This document shows positions 41,388 through 51,112 of a stretch of 64,000 nt of DNA, piece after piece. Under the pieces are notes generated by a model. The model did no database searches. It was not told the origin of the DNA and saw only the letters and a program-made list of their open reading frames with translations. Origin of the DNA: Salaquimonas sp041736675 (GTDB taxonomy: Bacteria > Pseudomonadota > Alphaproteobacteria > Rhizobiales > Rhizobiaceae). The stretch's first letter is position 1. Every line of letters starts with the position of its first letter. Location of the stretch: positions 1 through 64,000 of the forward strand of contig JBGSTD010000016.1 of assembly GCA_041736675.1 (NCBI GenBank), given 5' to 3'. The translations under genes were made by a program, and so were the position numbers.

Positions 41388-42422
41388 TCAGGCAAAAGCA
41401 ATTTGCGCTTTCAGGCTCACGGTTGTCTTGTCAGCCGAGATATCAAATGCCTTTCTTGCCTCATCCAGTGAAAATGTGTGGGTAATCAGAGGCCTCACAT
41501 CAATCAGACCTTTTTTCATCAGATCTACTGCCATGGCAAACTCCTCGTGAAACCTGAACGAACCGCGCAGATCGAGTTCTTTGGATGTAACCAGCATCAT
41601 CGGTATGTTCATGTCTCCGCCCAGACCAAGCTGGACCACAACACCCCGTGGACGCAAGGCTGCGATACCACCTGTCAAGGCTGGTGCAGCACCCGAACAC
41701 TCAAACAGAACATCAAATGTGCCTTTGTTTGCGTTATAAGCGGCAAGATCGTCAGGATTGGTGAGTGTGTTTATAGTCCTGTCTGCTCCGGCCTTTTTGG
41801 CAAAAGACAGCGCATCATCGGATATATCCGTCACTACGATTTCCCTCGCGCCCGCCCTTCGCGCCGCAAGAACGCACAAGGTGCCAATGGGTCCTGAACC
41901 GGTCACCAATACCCTTTTGCCGAGCATTTCCCCTGCGCGGCGTGTTGCATGCAGGCAAACGGACAGGGGTTCGGCCATAGCAGCCTCTCCGGCAGACAGG
42001 CCGTTGGCAACTACACACTGGCTGGCATCTGCCACCAGCATTTCGCGAAATGCGCCTTGAATGTGCGGAAACGGCATCGCAGAACCATAAAAACGCATGT
42101 TGAGGCAATGATTATGCCGGCCCTGCTGGCAGTATTGGCAGTGATGGCAGGGGCGTGACGGCGACACAGCGACCAGATCGCCCACTTTGAGGCCGTCAAC
42201 CTGTTCGCCAATTTCGCAGATATATCCCGAAACCTCATGGCCAAGGATCATCGGCTCTTTGAGCCGGATAGTGCCAAATCCACCGTGATTATAATAGTGG
42301 AGGTCCGAGCCGCAGACGCCGCCAACTGCAAGCTTGACCAAAACCTGTTTTGCACCCGGTTTTTCGACGTCGCGCTCTTCGAGGCGCAAATCCTTTGCCT
42401 GATGAATCACAATCGCGCGCAT
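41388..42422 (-). CDS. idnD: L-idonate 5-dehydrogenase (zinc alcohol dehydrogenase family)
   Basis: A 344-residue medium-chain dehydrogenase. The catalytic zinc ligands are in GGVCGSDLHYY (about residue 38) and GHEVSGY (about 62); the structural zinc site is the four-cysteine set in CHHCQYCQQGRHNHC (about 91); the cofactor loop is GSGPIGTLC (about 173). The sequence fits L-idonate 5-dehydrogenase, which makes 5-ketogluconate. The start at 42422 gives the normal MRAIVIH-type N-terminus; a longer frame upstream lacks support. It is divergent from gluconate 5-dehydrogenase, the next enzyme of the pathway. Confidence 0.9.
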   Translation of the reverse strand: MRAIVIHQAKDLRLEERDVEKPGAKQVLVKLAVGGVCGSDLHYYNHGGFGTIRLKEPMILGHEVSGYICEIGEQVDGLKVGDLVAVSPSRPCHHCQYCQQGRHNHCLNMRFYGSAMPFPHIQGAFREMLVADASQCVVANGLSAGEAAMAEPLSVCLHATRRAGEMLGKRVLVTGSGPIGTLCVLAARRAGAREIVVTDISDDALSFAKKAGADRTINTLTNPDDLAAYNANKGTFDVLFECSGAAPALTGGIAALRPRGVVVQLGLGGDMNIPMMLVTSKELDLRGSFRFHEEFAMAVDLMKKGLIDVRPLITHTFSLDEARKAFDISADKTTVSLKAQIAFA

Positions 42423-42588
42423 AAATTTATCCTGACAAATTCCGAAGCCATAATGTTGAAGGTGCAATCTATTACCGATCTGTTGGAAATTGTCTGCAAA
42501 AAATCTCAACAAATTTGGTCTTTTCCAGCCTTTCATCTTTTCGATTTTCCTGTAAACAAACCGCAGGGACAACAGCAAAGATATAGAA

Positions 42589-43362
42589 ATGGCTACCGGA
42601 AAAGAATTATTTGATCTCACGGGTAAAACAGCATTGATTACCGGCTCGTCACAAGGCATCGGCTATGCCCTCGCCAAGGGTCTGGCACAGGCCGGTGCGC
42701 GGATAATTCTCAACGGACGCGATGCGAACAAACTTGCCAATGCCGCCGAAACACTCAGAAGCGCCGGTTACGAAGTAATCGAACTTGCTTTTGACGCGGT
42801 TGATCATGCAGGCGTTCGAAAAGCGGTAGACGGGCTTGAGACTGGGGGCGTTAAAATTGATATTCTTGTCAACAATGCAGGCATGCAGCACCGCACCCCA
42901 TTGGAGGATTTTCCAGCTGAGATGTTTGAGAAACTGCTTTCGACCAATATCAGTTCAGTCTTCAATGTTGGCCAGGCTGTTGCCAGACACATGATCGAGC
43001 GCAAGGCGGGAAAGATCATCAACATTGCTTCAGTGCAAACCGCCCTCGCCCGCCCAGGCATTGCACCCTATACAGCAACCAAAGGCGCCGTGGGAAATCT
43101 TACCAAAGGCATGGCGACCGATTGGGCCAAACATGGATTGCAATGCAACGCCATTGCGCCAGGCTATTTCGATACGCCGCTTAACGCCGCGCTCGTCGCT
43201 GATCCTGATTTCAGTGCCTGGCTTGAAAAGCGAACACCTGCCGGGCGTTGGGGCAATGTCGACGAACTGGTCGGTGCCTGTATCTTCCTGTCTTCCCCTG
43301 CCTCCAGCTTTGTGAACGGACACATACTTTATGTTGACGGCGGAATCACAGCCTCGCTTTAA
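42589..43362 (+). CDS. idnO: Gluconate 5-dehydrogenase (SDR family)
   Basis: A 257-residue classical short-chain dehydrogenase: cofactor motif TGSSQGIGYALA (about residue 18), NNAGMQ (about 92), catalytic Ser in IASVQT and the Tyr-x3-Lys in YTATKGAVGN (about 158). It reduces 5-ketogluconate to gluconate. It is divergent from idnD across a 166-base region and overlaps the gluconokinase start, so the three genes form one catabolic module. Confidence 0.9.
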   Translation: MATGKELFDLTGKTALITGSSQGIGYALAKGLAQAGARIILNGRDANKLANAAETLRSAGYEVIELAFDAVDHAGVRKAVDGLETGGVKIDILVNNAGMQHRTPLEDFPAEMFEKLLSTNISSVFNVGQAVARHMIERKAGKIINIASVQTALARPGIAPYTATKGAVGNLTKGMATDWAKHGLQCNAIAPGYFDTPLNAALVADPDFSAWLEKRTPAGRWGNVDELVGACIFLSSPASSFVNGHILYVDGGITASL

Positions 43363-43876
43363 AGGTGCGCGGATTTTTATTGTGATGGGTGTCGCAGGGT
43401 GCGGCAAGTCATCGGTCGGCGCGGGCATTGCAGAAAAAATGCATGGTAGCTATTTCGACGGCGATGACCTGCATCCGCCTGCAAACATTGCAAAGATGAG
43501 CGCAGGAACACCGTTGAATGATAATGACCGCTGGCCCTGGCTTGAGAAAGTCGCCACGCATTCTGCCTCTAGAAGCGGCCTTGTCTTCACCGGCTGCTCG
43601 GCGTTGAAACGCGTTTACCGCGAGTTCATCACGCAAAAGGCGGGCGAACCGGTTTGCTTCATATATCTGCAGGGCAGCAAGGAAATGATCGCCAAACGGA
43701 TGGCAGAGCGATCCGGACATTTCATGCCAACGATGCTTCTGGATAGCCAGTTTGCAACGCTCGAAGAGCCTTCTGATGACGAAAACCATATCAAGGTTGA
43801 TATCTCGGGATCACGTGATGACGTGGTTGCTCTACTCCAGAATATCCTCTTGAGAAGCAGCATTATATCCGTCTGA
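43331..43876 (+). CDS. gntK: Gluconokinase
   Basis: A 181-residue P-loop kinase making 6-phosphogluconate. Walker A is MGVAGCGKSSVG (about residue 20). The GDDLHPPANIAKMSAGTPL block (about 43-62) and LKRVYRE are GntK hallmarks. The ATG at 43331 overlaps the end of idnO by 32 bases, which is long; a later start near residue 10 is possible without loss of the P-loop. It links idonate and gluconate to gnd next door. Confidence 0.9.
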   Translation: MLTAESQPRFKGARIFIVMGVAGCGKSSVGAGIAEKMHGSYFDGDDLHPPANIAKMSAGTPLNDNDRWPWLEKVATHSASRSGLVFTGCSALKRVYREFITQKAGEPVCFIYLQGSKEMIAKRMAERSGHFMPTMLLDSQFATLEEPSDDENHIKVDISGSRDDVVALLQNILLRSSIISV

Positions 43877-43975
43877 ACTCTCAGACATCTCTCCACATTT
43901 CGCCCACTGCCTTGCGTAATCCGCATGAAACCGGGTACGCTACTATGTCAAACGCATGAATCTGGGAGAAGAAAC

Positions 43976-44530
43976 TTGAGAACCGGACCGATCAACCCGC
44001 ACGACATCCTTGATTTCTGGTTCGTGGAAATCGAACCAAAACTTTGGTTTCAAAAAGACGACGCCTTTGACAAAACGATATCAGACCGCTTTGGTGTCAT
44101 TGTCGAGACTGCGCTTTCAGGAGGGCTGACCGACTGGATGGAGACCGACGCCGGGCGCCTTGCGCTGGTTATCCTGCTCGACCAGTTTGCCCGAAATATT
44201 TTCCGCAGTACGCCCAAATCATTTGCCGGTGACACAAGGTCGCTTTCCATCAGCATTCAAAGTCTCGCAGAAGGATTTCTTCTCCGCAACGAACAGAATG
44301 AGCGTTATTTTATGCTTATGCCCATGATGCACAGCGAGGATTTGGCAATCCAGAATGCATCGCTACCGCTATTTGAGAAATTTGCTACCGAAAATGCCCA
44401 TGAATATGCGATCAAGCACCGGGATATCATTGACCGCTTTGGCAGGTTTCCGCATCGCAACGACATTCTTGGCCGACAATCGACACCACAGGAAGTAGAG
44501 TTTTTAACCCGGCCTGGCTCTTCTTTTTAA
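43976..44530 (+). CDS. DUF924 family protein
   Basis: A 184-residue helical protein of the DUF924 family, marked by ILDFWF near the start (about residue 10), LVILLDQFARNIFR (about 62) and YFMLMPMMHSEDLAIQ (about 105). The fold is TPR-like; function is unknown. I start at TTG 43976, which has GGGAGA upstream and gives the usual length; an ATG at 43925 would add 17 residues. Confidence 0.82.
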   Translation: MRTGPINPHDILDFWFVEIEPKLWFQKDDAFDKTISDRFGVIVETALSGGLTDWMETDAGRLALVILLDQFARNIFRSTPKSFAGDTRSLSISIQSLAEGFLLRNEQNERYFMLMPMMHSEDLAIQNASLPLFEKFATENAHEYAIKHRDIIDRFGRFPHRNDILGRQSTPQEVEFLTRPGSSF

Positions 44531-44631
44531 ATCGGCACTCGTGTGAATCGCGTCAAACCAATGCTTGATTTGTGGCCGTCAAAAGGTTCAATTGCTCTGC
44601 AGTAGATTCAAAAATATCGGGAAATTCATTG

Positions 44632-45510
44632 ATGACAATTACAGTAGTATCCGTTCTTGGAACTGGCCTTATGGGTGCGCCCATGGCTCAAAACCTGATG
44701 CGGGCAGGCTTTGCAGTTCATGCCTGGAACCGGACCCCCGAAAAGGCAAAGGTATTGGAACCTGAAGGCGCAAAGGTTTTTGCATCGCCTCAGGAAGCTG
44801 TTGCGCAAGCCGATTTTGTCATCACCATGCTCAGTGATGGCCGCGCCGTGCGCGATCTCATTTTCGATCAAAAAGTTGCAGATGCAATGAAACCCGGCGC
44901 TGTTCTTCTCGACATGAGCTCCATCAAGCCGTCCGAGGCCCGTGAGCATTCCAGGATGCTGGAGGCCATGGGCAGACATCAGCTTGATGCGCCCGTATCC
45001 GGCGGCACAAAGGGCGCCATGGCAGCCAGCCTCGCAATCATGGTGGGCGGCAATCCGGCGCTGTTTGAAAAAGCCAAACCGGTATTTGCAGCGATGGGTC
45101 GTCCCGTTCATGTTGGCCCGGACGGCTCGGGACAATTGTCCAAACTTGCCAATCAGGTGATTGTCGCGACAACGATTGGCGTGGTTGCCGAGGCCTTGTT
45201 ACTGGCTAAACAAGGCGGTGCAGACCCGGATGCAATCCGTTCAGCCCTGAAGGGCGGCTTTGCCGACTCTGTGATCTTGCAACAACACGGCGAGCGCATG
45301 ACACAAGGAAACTATGTTCCCGGCGGCCTTTCAAAGTTTCAGTTGAAAGATATCAACAACGCACTTGAGGAAGCCGGAAACTGCGGGCTCACCTTGCCGC
45401 TGGCTGAGCAAATGCAGCAACGCTTTACGCGGTTTGTAAATGATCTTGATGGTGCTGATAAAGATCATGCAGGCATTTATCTCGAACTGCTGGATATCAA
45501 TGGTCTTTAG
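44632..45510 (+). CDS. Beta-hydroxyacid dehydrogenase (3-hydroxyisobutyrate dehydrogenase family)
   Basis: A 292-residue NAD(P)-dependent oxidoreductase. Cofactor motif LGTGLMGAPMAQNL (about residue 9), substrate motif DAPVSGGTKGAM (about 118), catalytic lysine in GQLSKLANQ (about 170) and cofactor lysine near the KDIN segment (about 239). It may act on tartronate semialdehyde, threonate or a similar hydroxyacid; the adjacent DenD-like gene favours a four-carbon sugar acid. The ATG at 44632 follows GGGA. Confidence 0.85.
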   Translation: MTITVVSVLGTGLMGAPMAQNLMRAGFAVHAWNRTPEKAKVLEPEGAKVFASPQEAVAQADFVITMLSDGRAVRDLIFDQKVADAMKPGAVLLDMSSIKPSEAREHSRMLEAMGRHQLDAPVSGGTKGAMAASLAIMVGGNPALFEKAKPVFAAMGRPVHVGPDGSGQLSKLANQVIVATTIGVVAEALLLAKQGGADPDAIRSALKGGFADSVILQQHGERMTQGNYVPGGLSKFQLKDINNALEEAGNCGLTLPLAEQMQQRFTRFVNDLDGADKDHAGIYLELLDINGL

Positions 45511-45556
45511 GGTCAGGATCTCCTGACAACATCAAACAGGAATTTGGGAGAATGAT

Positions 45557-46537
45557 ATGCGGGTTTTGATCATCGGCGGCGCTGGCATGGTTGGCCAGAA
45601 GTTGCTGAACCATCTGTTGAACACACCTTCTCACGCCGGCAAGATAACCAATATAACCTTGTACGATGTGGTGGATGCTGCAAAGCCCGAAACCACAATT
45701 CCAGTTTCAGTTCTTTCAGGCAATCTTGCCGATTCTGCAGAGAGCACCAGACTGGCGGCGCTGCGACCCGATCTTGTTTATCATTTGGCTGCCATTGTCT
45801 CTGGTGACGCAGAGAAAAATTTCGACAAGGGATGGGATATCAATGCACGTGGCTCCTGGTATTTGCTGGAAGCATTGCGTGCAGAACACGAGGCAAGCGG
45901 CGGGAACTATGTTCCCCGCCTCATTTTCACATCATCAATTGCAGTCTTCGGCCCTCCTTTTCCAGACAAGATTGGCGATGATTTCCTTTGCGCGCCCATG
46001 ACTTCTTATGGTGCTCAGAAGGCCATGACCGAATTGCTGGTTGCAGACTATTCCAGAAAAGGCATGATTGACGGTCTGTCAGTTCGCCTGCCGACGATTT
46101 GCGTTCGTCCGGGCAAACCCAATCTTGCCGCCTCATCCTTCTTTTCAGGCATCATTCGCGAACCACTCAACGGTCAAGAGGCAATACTCCCGGTCGCAGA
46201 GACTGTGCGCCACTGGCACGCCTCACCGCGCTCGGCTGCAGACTTTCTTGCCCATGCGGCGGGAATTGATACAAGTGTTCTCGGAGGCCGGCGCAGCCTC
46301 AATCTTCCAGGTGTCTCCTGTACTGTAGGCGAACAGATCGAAGCACTACGCTCAATCGCCGGGTCTGACGTTGTAAAATTGATCAAGCCTCAGCCCGACG
46401 AGACCATCAACGCCATCGTCAAAAACTGGCCGCGGGATTTTGATCCGCAAACGGCAATCAAGCTCGGCTTCACAGCCGAAAACAGTTTTGAGGAAATCAT
46501 CCGAGTTTACATAAAAGACGATTTGCCCAACACTTGA
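45557..46537 (+). CDS. denD: D-erythronate dehydrogenase-like NAD-dependent epimerase/dehydratase
   Basis: A 326-residue extended SDR. GGAGMVGQ (about residue 7) binds NAD; the catalytic set is SSIAVFGPP (about 125) and the Tyr-x3-Lys of YGAQKAM (about 152). The overall sequence, including the RLPTICVRPGKPN block, fits DenD, which oxidises D-erythronate to 2-keto-D-erythronate. It follows the beta-hydroxyacid dehydrogenase by 46 bases with a GGGAGAATG translation signal. The kinase and isomerase usually found with DenD are not present in this window. Confidence 0.78.
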   Translation: MRVLIIGGAGMVGQKLLNHLLNTPSHAGKITNITLYDVVDAAKPETTIPVSVLSGNLADSAESTRLAALRPDLVYHLAAIVSGDAEKNFDKGWDINARGSWYLLEALRAEHEASGGNYVPRLIFTSSIAVFGPPFPDKIGDDFLCAPMTSYGAQKAMTELLVADYSRKGMIDGLSVRLPTICVRPGKPNLAASSFFSGIIREPLNGQEAILPVAETVRHWHASPRSAADFLAHAAGIDTSVLGGRRSLNLPGVSCTVGEQIEALRSIAGSDVVKLIKPQPDETINAIVKNWPRDFDPQTAIKLGFTAENSFEEIIRVYIKDDLPNT

Positions 46538-46578
46538 ATGGTTTTCAGGCATCGGGCTTGAAACGCCGTATCATGGGA

Positions 46579-47796
46579 TCAGAAAAATGCCTGGATGCCT
46601 GTTTGCGCGCGCCCAAGAATGAGCGCATGCACATCATGGGTGCCCTCATAGGTATTGACCGTCTCAAGGTTCGCCGCATGGCGCATCACCTGATATTCGA
46701 TCTGAATACCATTGCCGCCATGCATGTCGCGAGCGTGACGGGCAATGTCGAGCGCCTTGCCGCAATTGTTGCGCTTCATGATCGAAATCATTTCAGGTGC
46801 CATCTTGCCTTCATCCATCAAGCGACCAACGCGCAACGAACCTTGCAAACCGAGGGTGATTTCGGTCTGCATGTCTGCAAGCTTCTTTTGATAGAGCTGG
46901 GTAGCAGCGAGCGGTTTGCCGAATTGCTTGCGGTCAAGGCCGTATTGAAGTGCCTGATGCCAGCAGGCTTCCGCCGCCCCCATTACTCCCCAGGAAATAC
47001 CATAGCGCGCACGGTTGAGACAGCCGAACGGCCCCTTGAGACCCGAGACATTCGGCAGAAGTGCATCTTCACCGACTTCAACACTGTCCATCACGATTTC
47101 ACCAGTAATTGATGCGCGAAGCGAAAGCTTGCCGCCAATCTTGGGCGCTGAAAGACCCTTCATGCCTTTTTCAAGAACAAAGCCGCGGATGGCACCACCA
47201 TGAGCCTCAGATTTGGCCCAAACCACAAAAACATCAGCAATTGGCGCGTTGGAAATCCACATCTTTGCGCCTTTGAGGCGATAGCCGCCTGCGATTTTTT
47301 CCGCGCGCGTCTTCATGCCACCAGGATCAGAACCGGCATCAGGCTCGGTCAAACCGAAACAGCCAATCAGTTCGCCTGAACCAAGGCCGGGGAGATATTT
47401 CTTGCGCTGGTTCTCATCGCCATAGGCATAAATCGGATACATGACGAGTGAGGATTGAACGCTCATCATCGAGCGATAACCAGAATCGACCCTCTCAACT
47501 TCACGAGCGACCAGACCGTAGGAAACATAGTTGGCTCCGGCGCAGCCATATTCCTCGGGAACAGTAACGCCAAGCAGTCCAGATTGACCCATAAGCCTGA
47601 AAAGTTCAGGATCAGTTGTCTCATTCATGTAGGCTTCATTGATTCGAGGTTTCAACTCAGCTTCGGCAAATGAGCGCGCAGCGTCTCGGATCATCCGCTC
47701 TTCTTCGCTGAGCTGGTCTTCCAGCAAAAACGCATCATCCCACTTGAATGATGCCGCATCAAAAGTGTGGCTCACTGCTTTTTTTGCTTCAGTCAT
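46579..47796 (-). CDS. gcdH: Glutaryl-CoA dehydrogenase
   Basis: A 405-residue acyl-CoA dehydrogenase. FGLTEPDAGSDPGGM (about residue 142) binds substrate and FAD, and the catalytic glutamate sits in NTYEGTHDVHALILGRA (about 377), the exact glutaryl-CoA dehydrogenase context. It oxidises and decarboxylates glutaryl-CoA to crotonyl-CoA in lysine and tryptophan breakdown. The start at 47796 has GGGAGA 7 bases upstream. It stands alone between a sugar-acid gene and glucokinase; a CaiB-type CoA transferase, its common partner, is about 11 kb away. Confidence 0.93.
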   Translation of the reverse strand: MTEAKKAVSHTFDAASFKWDDAFLLEDQLSEEERMIRDAARSFAEAELKPRINEAYMNETTDPELFRLMGQSGLLGVTVPEEYGCAGANYVSYGLVAREVERVDSGYRSMMSVQSSLVMYPIYAYGDENQRKKYLPGLGSGELIGCFGLTEPDAGSDPGGMKTRAEKIAGGYRLKGAKMWISNAPIADVFVVWAKSEAHGGAIRGFVLEKGMKGLSAPKIGGKLSLRASITGEIVMDSVEVGEDALLPNVSGLKGPFGCLNRARYGISWGVMGAAEACWHQALQYGLDRKQFGKPLAATQLYQKKLADMQTEITLGLQGSLRVGRLMDEGKMAPEMISIMKRNNCGKALDIARHARDMHGGNGIQIEYQVMRHAANLETVNTYEGTHDVHALILGRAQTGIQAFF

Positions 47797-47928
47797 TTTT
47801 ATTCTCCCGGTGCGATGCGCTTGCACTGCTGTCACAGTAAAACTCTGTTATGATGCCATGAAGTACCGACATTTCACTCTGTCGGTCAACACGCATTATT
47901 GCAGTTGGCTTGGGCATTTTTGCCGCTA

Positions 47929-48894
47929 TCAGTGATAATCCAGGTAATTGGCTGCCCCTTGCAAACCGAATTGACCGCTTGTGTACACATAAACCGGCAA
48001 GCTCCTGCGAAATTCGCTATGCCGTCCGCCACTGTTGAAAGCGTTGAGAAAATCATCCCCCTCGAAAATCCACTGATTGGCGGTTACCACACCGCCTGTC
48101 AGGAACACACCACCCTTGGCAGCAAAGGTCACACCCATGTCGCCTGCCACTTTGCCGAGATATTTGGAGAAATACCGGATCGTCTTGAGCGAGATCATGT
48201 CATCGCCTGATTTTGCTCCAGAGAAAATCTCGCGGGCATTGCGCTCATCACAATGGAGGCCTTCAACGAGAGAAATCGCCTTGTGGAAAATTGGCAACCC
48301 GACACCGCTTACAATAGCTTCGGCTTCCACCGCAAATCCGTCCCCCATCCGTACCTGTGGCCAAAGCTCACAAAGCGCCTTGAAAATGGCAATTTCTTCA
48401 TCCGTATCTGGCGACAGGCATACATGGCCTCCCTCACCCTGAACCACAACCGGGCGCGAACCATCCCATACGAGCGCCCCAACGCCAAGTCCGGTTCCAG
48501 GGCCGATGATGACCCGCGGGGCAATTTGCAAATCACTTGAACCCTGAAGACAATGCGTGTCTTCTTCTTCGACATTGGCTAATGACCATGCGGCGGCTTC
48601 GAAATCGTTGAGAATTTTTGCATTGTCGATGCCGCAGGCAAGATTGATCCCATTTTCAGAAATCACATTGGCGGCATTGGTCAGATGAACAATACCATTG
48701 GCAATGATGCCGGCCGCAGCGACAGCGGTCTTTTGAGGCGCCTTGCCTTGCGCTGCCACAAAGAACGCCATTGCTTCTTCAACACTCAACTCGCCGGTGG
48801 TCGGGAATGTCTGTTGGTTGGCGATACGCCTGTCAATTACACTCGCCAGTCTCATATTTGTTCCGCCGATATCGGCAACCAGATTCCAGCTCAT
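47929..48894 (-). CDS. glk: Glucokinase
   Basis: A 321-residue glucokinase of the proteobacterial type. The phosphate motif DIGGTNMRLA is at about residue 7 and IGPGTGLGVGALV (about 125) is the second phosphate loop; the EGGHV segment (about 150) is the sugar-contact region. The start at 48894 fits the usual MSWNLVADIGG beginning; a longer frame adds 14 residues. It phosphorylates glucose for the Entner-Doudoroff or pentose phosphate route. Confidence 0.9.
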   Translation of the reverse strand: MSWNLVADIGGTNMRLASVIDRRIANQQTFPTTGELSVEEAMAFFVAAQGKAPQKTAVAAAGIIANGIVHLTNAANVISENGINLACGIDNAKILNDFEAAAWSLANVEEEDTHCLQGSSDLQIAPRVIIGPGTGLGVGALVWDGSRPVVVQGEGGHVCLSPDTDEEIAIFKALCELWPQVRMGDGFAVEAEAIVSGVGLPIFHKAISLVEGLHCDERNAREIFSGAKSGDDMISLKTIRYFSKYLGKVAGDMGVTFAAKGGVFLTGGVVTANQWIFEGDDFLNAFNSGGRHSEFRRSLPVYVYTSGQFGLQGAANYLDYH

Positions 48895-49217
48895 TGCAAC
48901 CACCCCTAATGTGTCCGAACACTTTAAATCTAGCACAGCCTTATTGTATTCTTGGAAAGACTTAAAGGGCAGGCGCGCTAATCGGCCGTTTATAAATTCG
49001 TGATTTTGAACGACCCTTTAGCTTTCCTGCAGATACAATCACTGCAAAGCATGTAAAGGATTTGAAACAGGTGTTGGTATCGACATTTTATACTGTTGCC
49101 CAATCAGGAAATGAGTGGATCGCCAACTTAATTAGCTGGCATTTCCAGGCCGTCTTTGTATGGTCAGGCAAAGTGTAAACCTGCCATGGTTGAGCTGAGC
49201 AACTACTGGAGAAAAGC
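48895..49217. other. 323-bp divergent intergenic region
   Basis: It separates glk (leftward) from the aldose dehydrogenase-like gene (rightward) and should contain both promoters. An AAAGGG/CCCTTT pair near 48964 and 49015 could form a long-loop stem. No operator is identified. Confidence 0.35.
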
Positions 49218-49991
49218 ATGATCAATGTTTCAACAAAGTTCCCCGATCTCGCCGGGAAATCTGTTTTTATCACCGGCGGCGGTTCAGGAATTGGCGCAGC
49301 TCTGACAGAAGGTTTCATTGCCCAAGGCGCCAAAGTCGCATTTGTTCAGCGTTCGGATGCAACCGAACTTTGTGACACACTGGAGGCTGAATACAGCAAT
49401 CGCCCGCTGTTCATCCAGTGTGATATCCTGAAAATAGATAAGCTCACCGAAGCCATGACCATCGCCCAAATGGCCCACGGAACAATAACGGTTCTGATCA
49501 ACAATGCTGCTGTCGATAACCGTCACAGCCTCGAGCAATATTCGGTTGAAGATTGGGACAGATCAATCAATGTAAACCTGCGCCCGCATTTTTTTACTGC
49601 GCAAGCAGCTGCAAAAGGAATGCGCGAGGCAGGTGGTGGAACCATCATCAATTTTTCATCCGTCTCATACATGATGGGCCTTTCAGGCTTCCCCGCTTAT
49701 GTGACCGCCAAATCGGCAATCACCGGATTGACCAGAGGCCTTGCAAGAGAACTTGGCCCTGACAATATTCGTGTCAATGCCTTGATGCCTGGATGGGTTT
49801 TGACCGAACGGCAAAAGGATCTCTGGGTCACACCCGATGCACTCGCCGCCCATATTGATCGCCAGTGTCTCAAAGTGGAAATTCAACCTGATGACATTAT
49901 CGCCCCGACACTGTTTTTAGCCTCCGATGCTTCACGCGTGATGACCGGACAGGCGCTTGTTATTGATGCTGGTGTGGCGGTGACCGGATGA
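49218..49991 (+). CDS. SDR oxidoreductase, aldose (D-xylose) 1-dehydrogenase-like
   Basis: A 257-residue short-chain dehydrogenase with GGGSGIGAAL (about residue 20), NNAAVDNRH (about 96), catalytic Ser in NFSSVSYMMG and the Tyr-x3-Lys of YVTAKSAITG (about 161). The INVNLR and GPDNIRVNALMPGWV segments resemble Caulobacter D-xylose 1-dehydrogenase. It probably oxidises an aldose to a lactone. It overlaps the aldose epimerase start by 4 bases, which supports a sugar substrate. Confidence 0.75.
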   Translation: MINVSTKFPDLAGKSVFITGGGSGIGAALTEGFIAQGAKVAFVQRSDATELCDTLEAEYSNRPLFIQCDILKIDKLTEAMTIAQMAHGTITVLINNAAVDNRHSLEQYSVEDWDRSINVNLRPHFFTAQAAAKGMREAGGGTIINFSSVSYMMGLSGFPAYVTAKSAITGLTRGLARELGPDNIRVNALMPGWVLTERQKDLWVTPDALAAHIDRQCLKVEIQPDDIIAPTLFLASDASRVMTGQALVIDAGVAVTG

Positions 49992-51046
49992 ATATTCCAG
50001 CAACGGAGCGTTCCGCCAAAGTTGAGCAATTCGGTTCAATGCCCAATGGTGATCCGGTTTCGCGCATCACAATCACCAAAGGCAAACTTGCAGCGAAGAT
50101 CATCACCTATGGTGCAAGCCTACAGGATTTGAGACTGCAGGGTCACGCCCCCTCCCTGGTTTTGGGTTTTAAGCAGTTTGAACCTTATTTAAGTCACAGA
50201 TATTTCGGAGCGATGGTCGGCAGGGTTGCCAACAGGATTGACCACGCCCACTTTGAACTTGATGGTAAAACTTGCCAGTTGCAGCCCAACAACGGTGTGA
50301 ATCTGCTACACGGCGGGGTTAATTCAATTGACCGGCAAAACTGGCAGATTGTTTCAGCAACTGCCGATTCAGTCACCTTGACCTGTATTGACAAGGAAAG
50401 TGAGACCGGTTTTCCGGGAGACTGCGAAATAACGTGCACTTACCGGATCGACGACAATCAAACACTGGCGCTCGACATAAGCGCAAATTGCGCTGTTCCC
50501 ACCTTGTGCAATATTGCCCATCACAGCTATTTCAATCTTTTCGGAACGGGCACAATCCTTGATCATCAGGTGCAGCTTCTCGCAGATCATTATCTGCCGG
50601 TAAATGAACAACTGATTCCAACAGGCGAGATCGCGTCGGTAGAAAACACCGATTTCGACTTTCGAGTGCCCCGGCCAATCCGGCCATCCGGCCTGATCAA
50701 CTACGACAATAATTTTTGCCTCACCAAAAATATCCCCCATGAGCCCAAATTCACGAAACCCATAGCCATGGTCTTTTCACCGGCGTCCGGCGTCAGGATG
50801 GATGTCAGATCTACCGAGCCAGGAGTGCAATTTTATACGGGAGAAAACCTGGCGGGCGAGATTGAGGGGGTTAACGGCGAAAAATTTCTACCTTTCACTG
50901 GTCTGGCACTCGAACCTCAAGGTTGGCCTGATGCCCCCAATCACCCAAACTTTCCATCAATCCGGCTTGATCCGGGACATCCTTATCATCAACAATCAAC
51001 TTTCAGCTTTTCGATCGGCGAAGTAGTGAGTCTTGAAAAACAATGA
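49988..51046 (+). CDS. galM: Aldose 1-epimerase
   Basis: The 352-residue mutarotase has the catalytic histidines in LLHGGVNSIDRQNW (about residue 100) and NIAHHSYFNL (about 180), and the catalytic glutamate in FTGLALEPQGWPD (about 312). It interconverts alpha and beta anomers of aldoses. It is translationally coupled to the SDR dehydrogenase, which requires one anomer. Confidence 0.9.
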   Translation: MNIPATERSAKVEQFGSMPNGDPVSRITITKGKLAAKIITYGASLQDLRLQGHAPSLVLGFKQFEPYLSHRYFGAMVGRVANRIDHAHFELDGKTCQLQPNNGVNLLHGGVNSIDRQNWQIVSATADSVTLTCIDKESETGFPGDCEITCTYRIDDNQTLALDISANCAVPTLCNIAHHSYFNLFGTGTILDHQVQLLADHYLPVNEQLIPTGEIASVENTDFDFRVPRPIRPSGLINYDNNFCLTKNIPHEPKFTKPIAMVFSPASGVRMDVRSTEPGVQFYTGENLAGEIEGVNGEKFLPFTGLALEPQGWPDAPNHPNFPSIRLDPGHPYHQQSTFSFSIGEVVSLEKQ

Positions 51047-51112
51047 ATGCCTCTTGGCGAAATGGTTGGCTCGACTATCAGTCCTGCAAAAGAGACAAAG
51101 GCGAATTGGCAT

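Noticed and set aside
43925..43975. Longer start of the DUF924 gene
   Set aside because: The TTG at 43976 has a better ribosome-binding site and gives the family's usual length.
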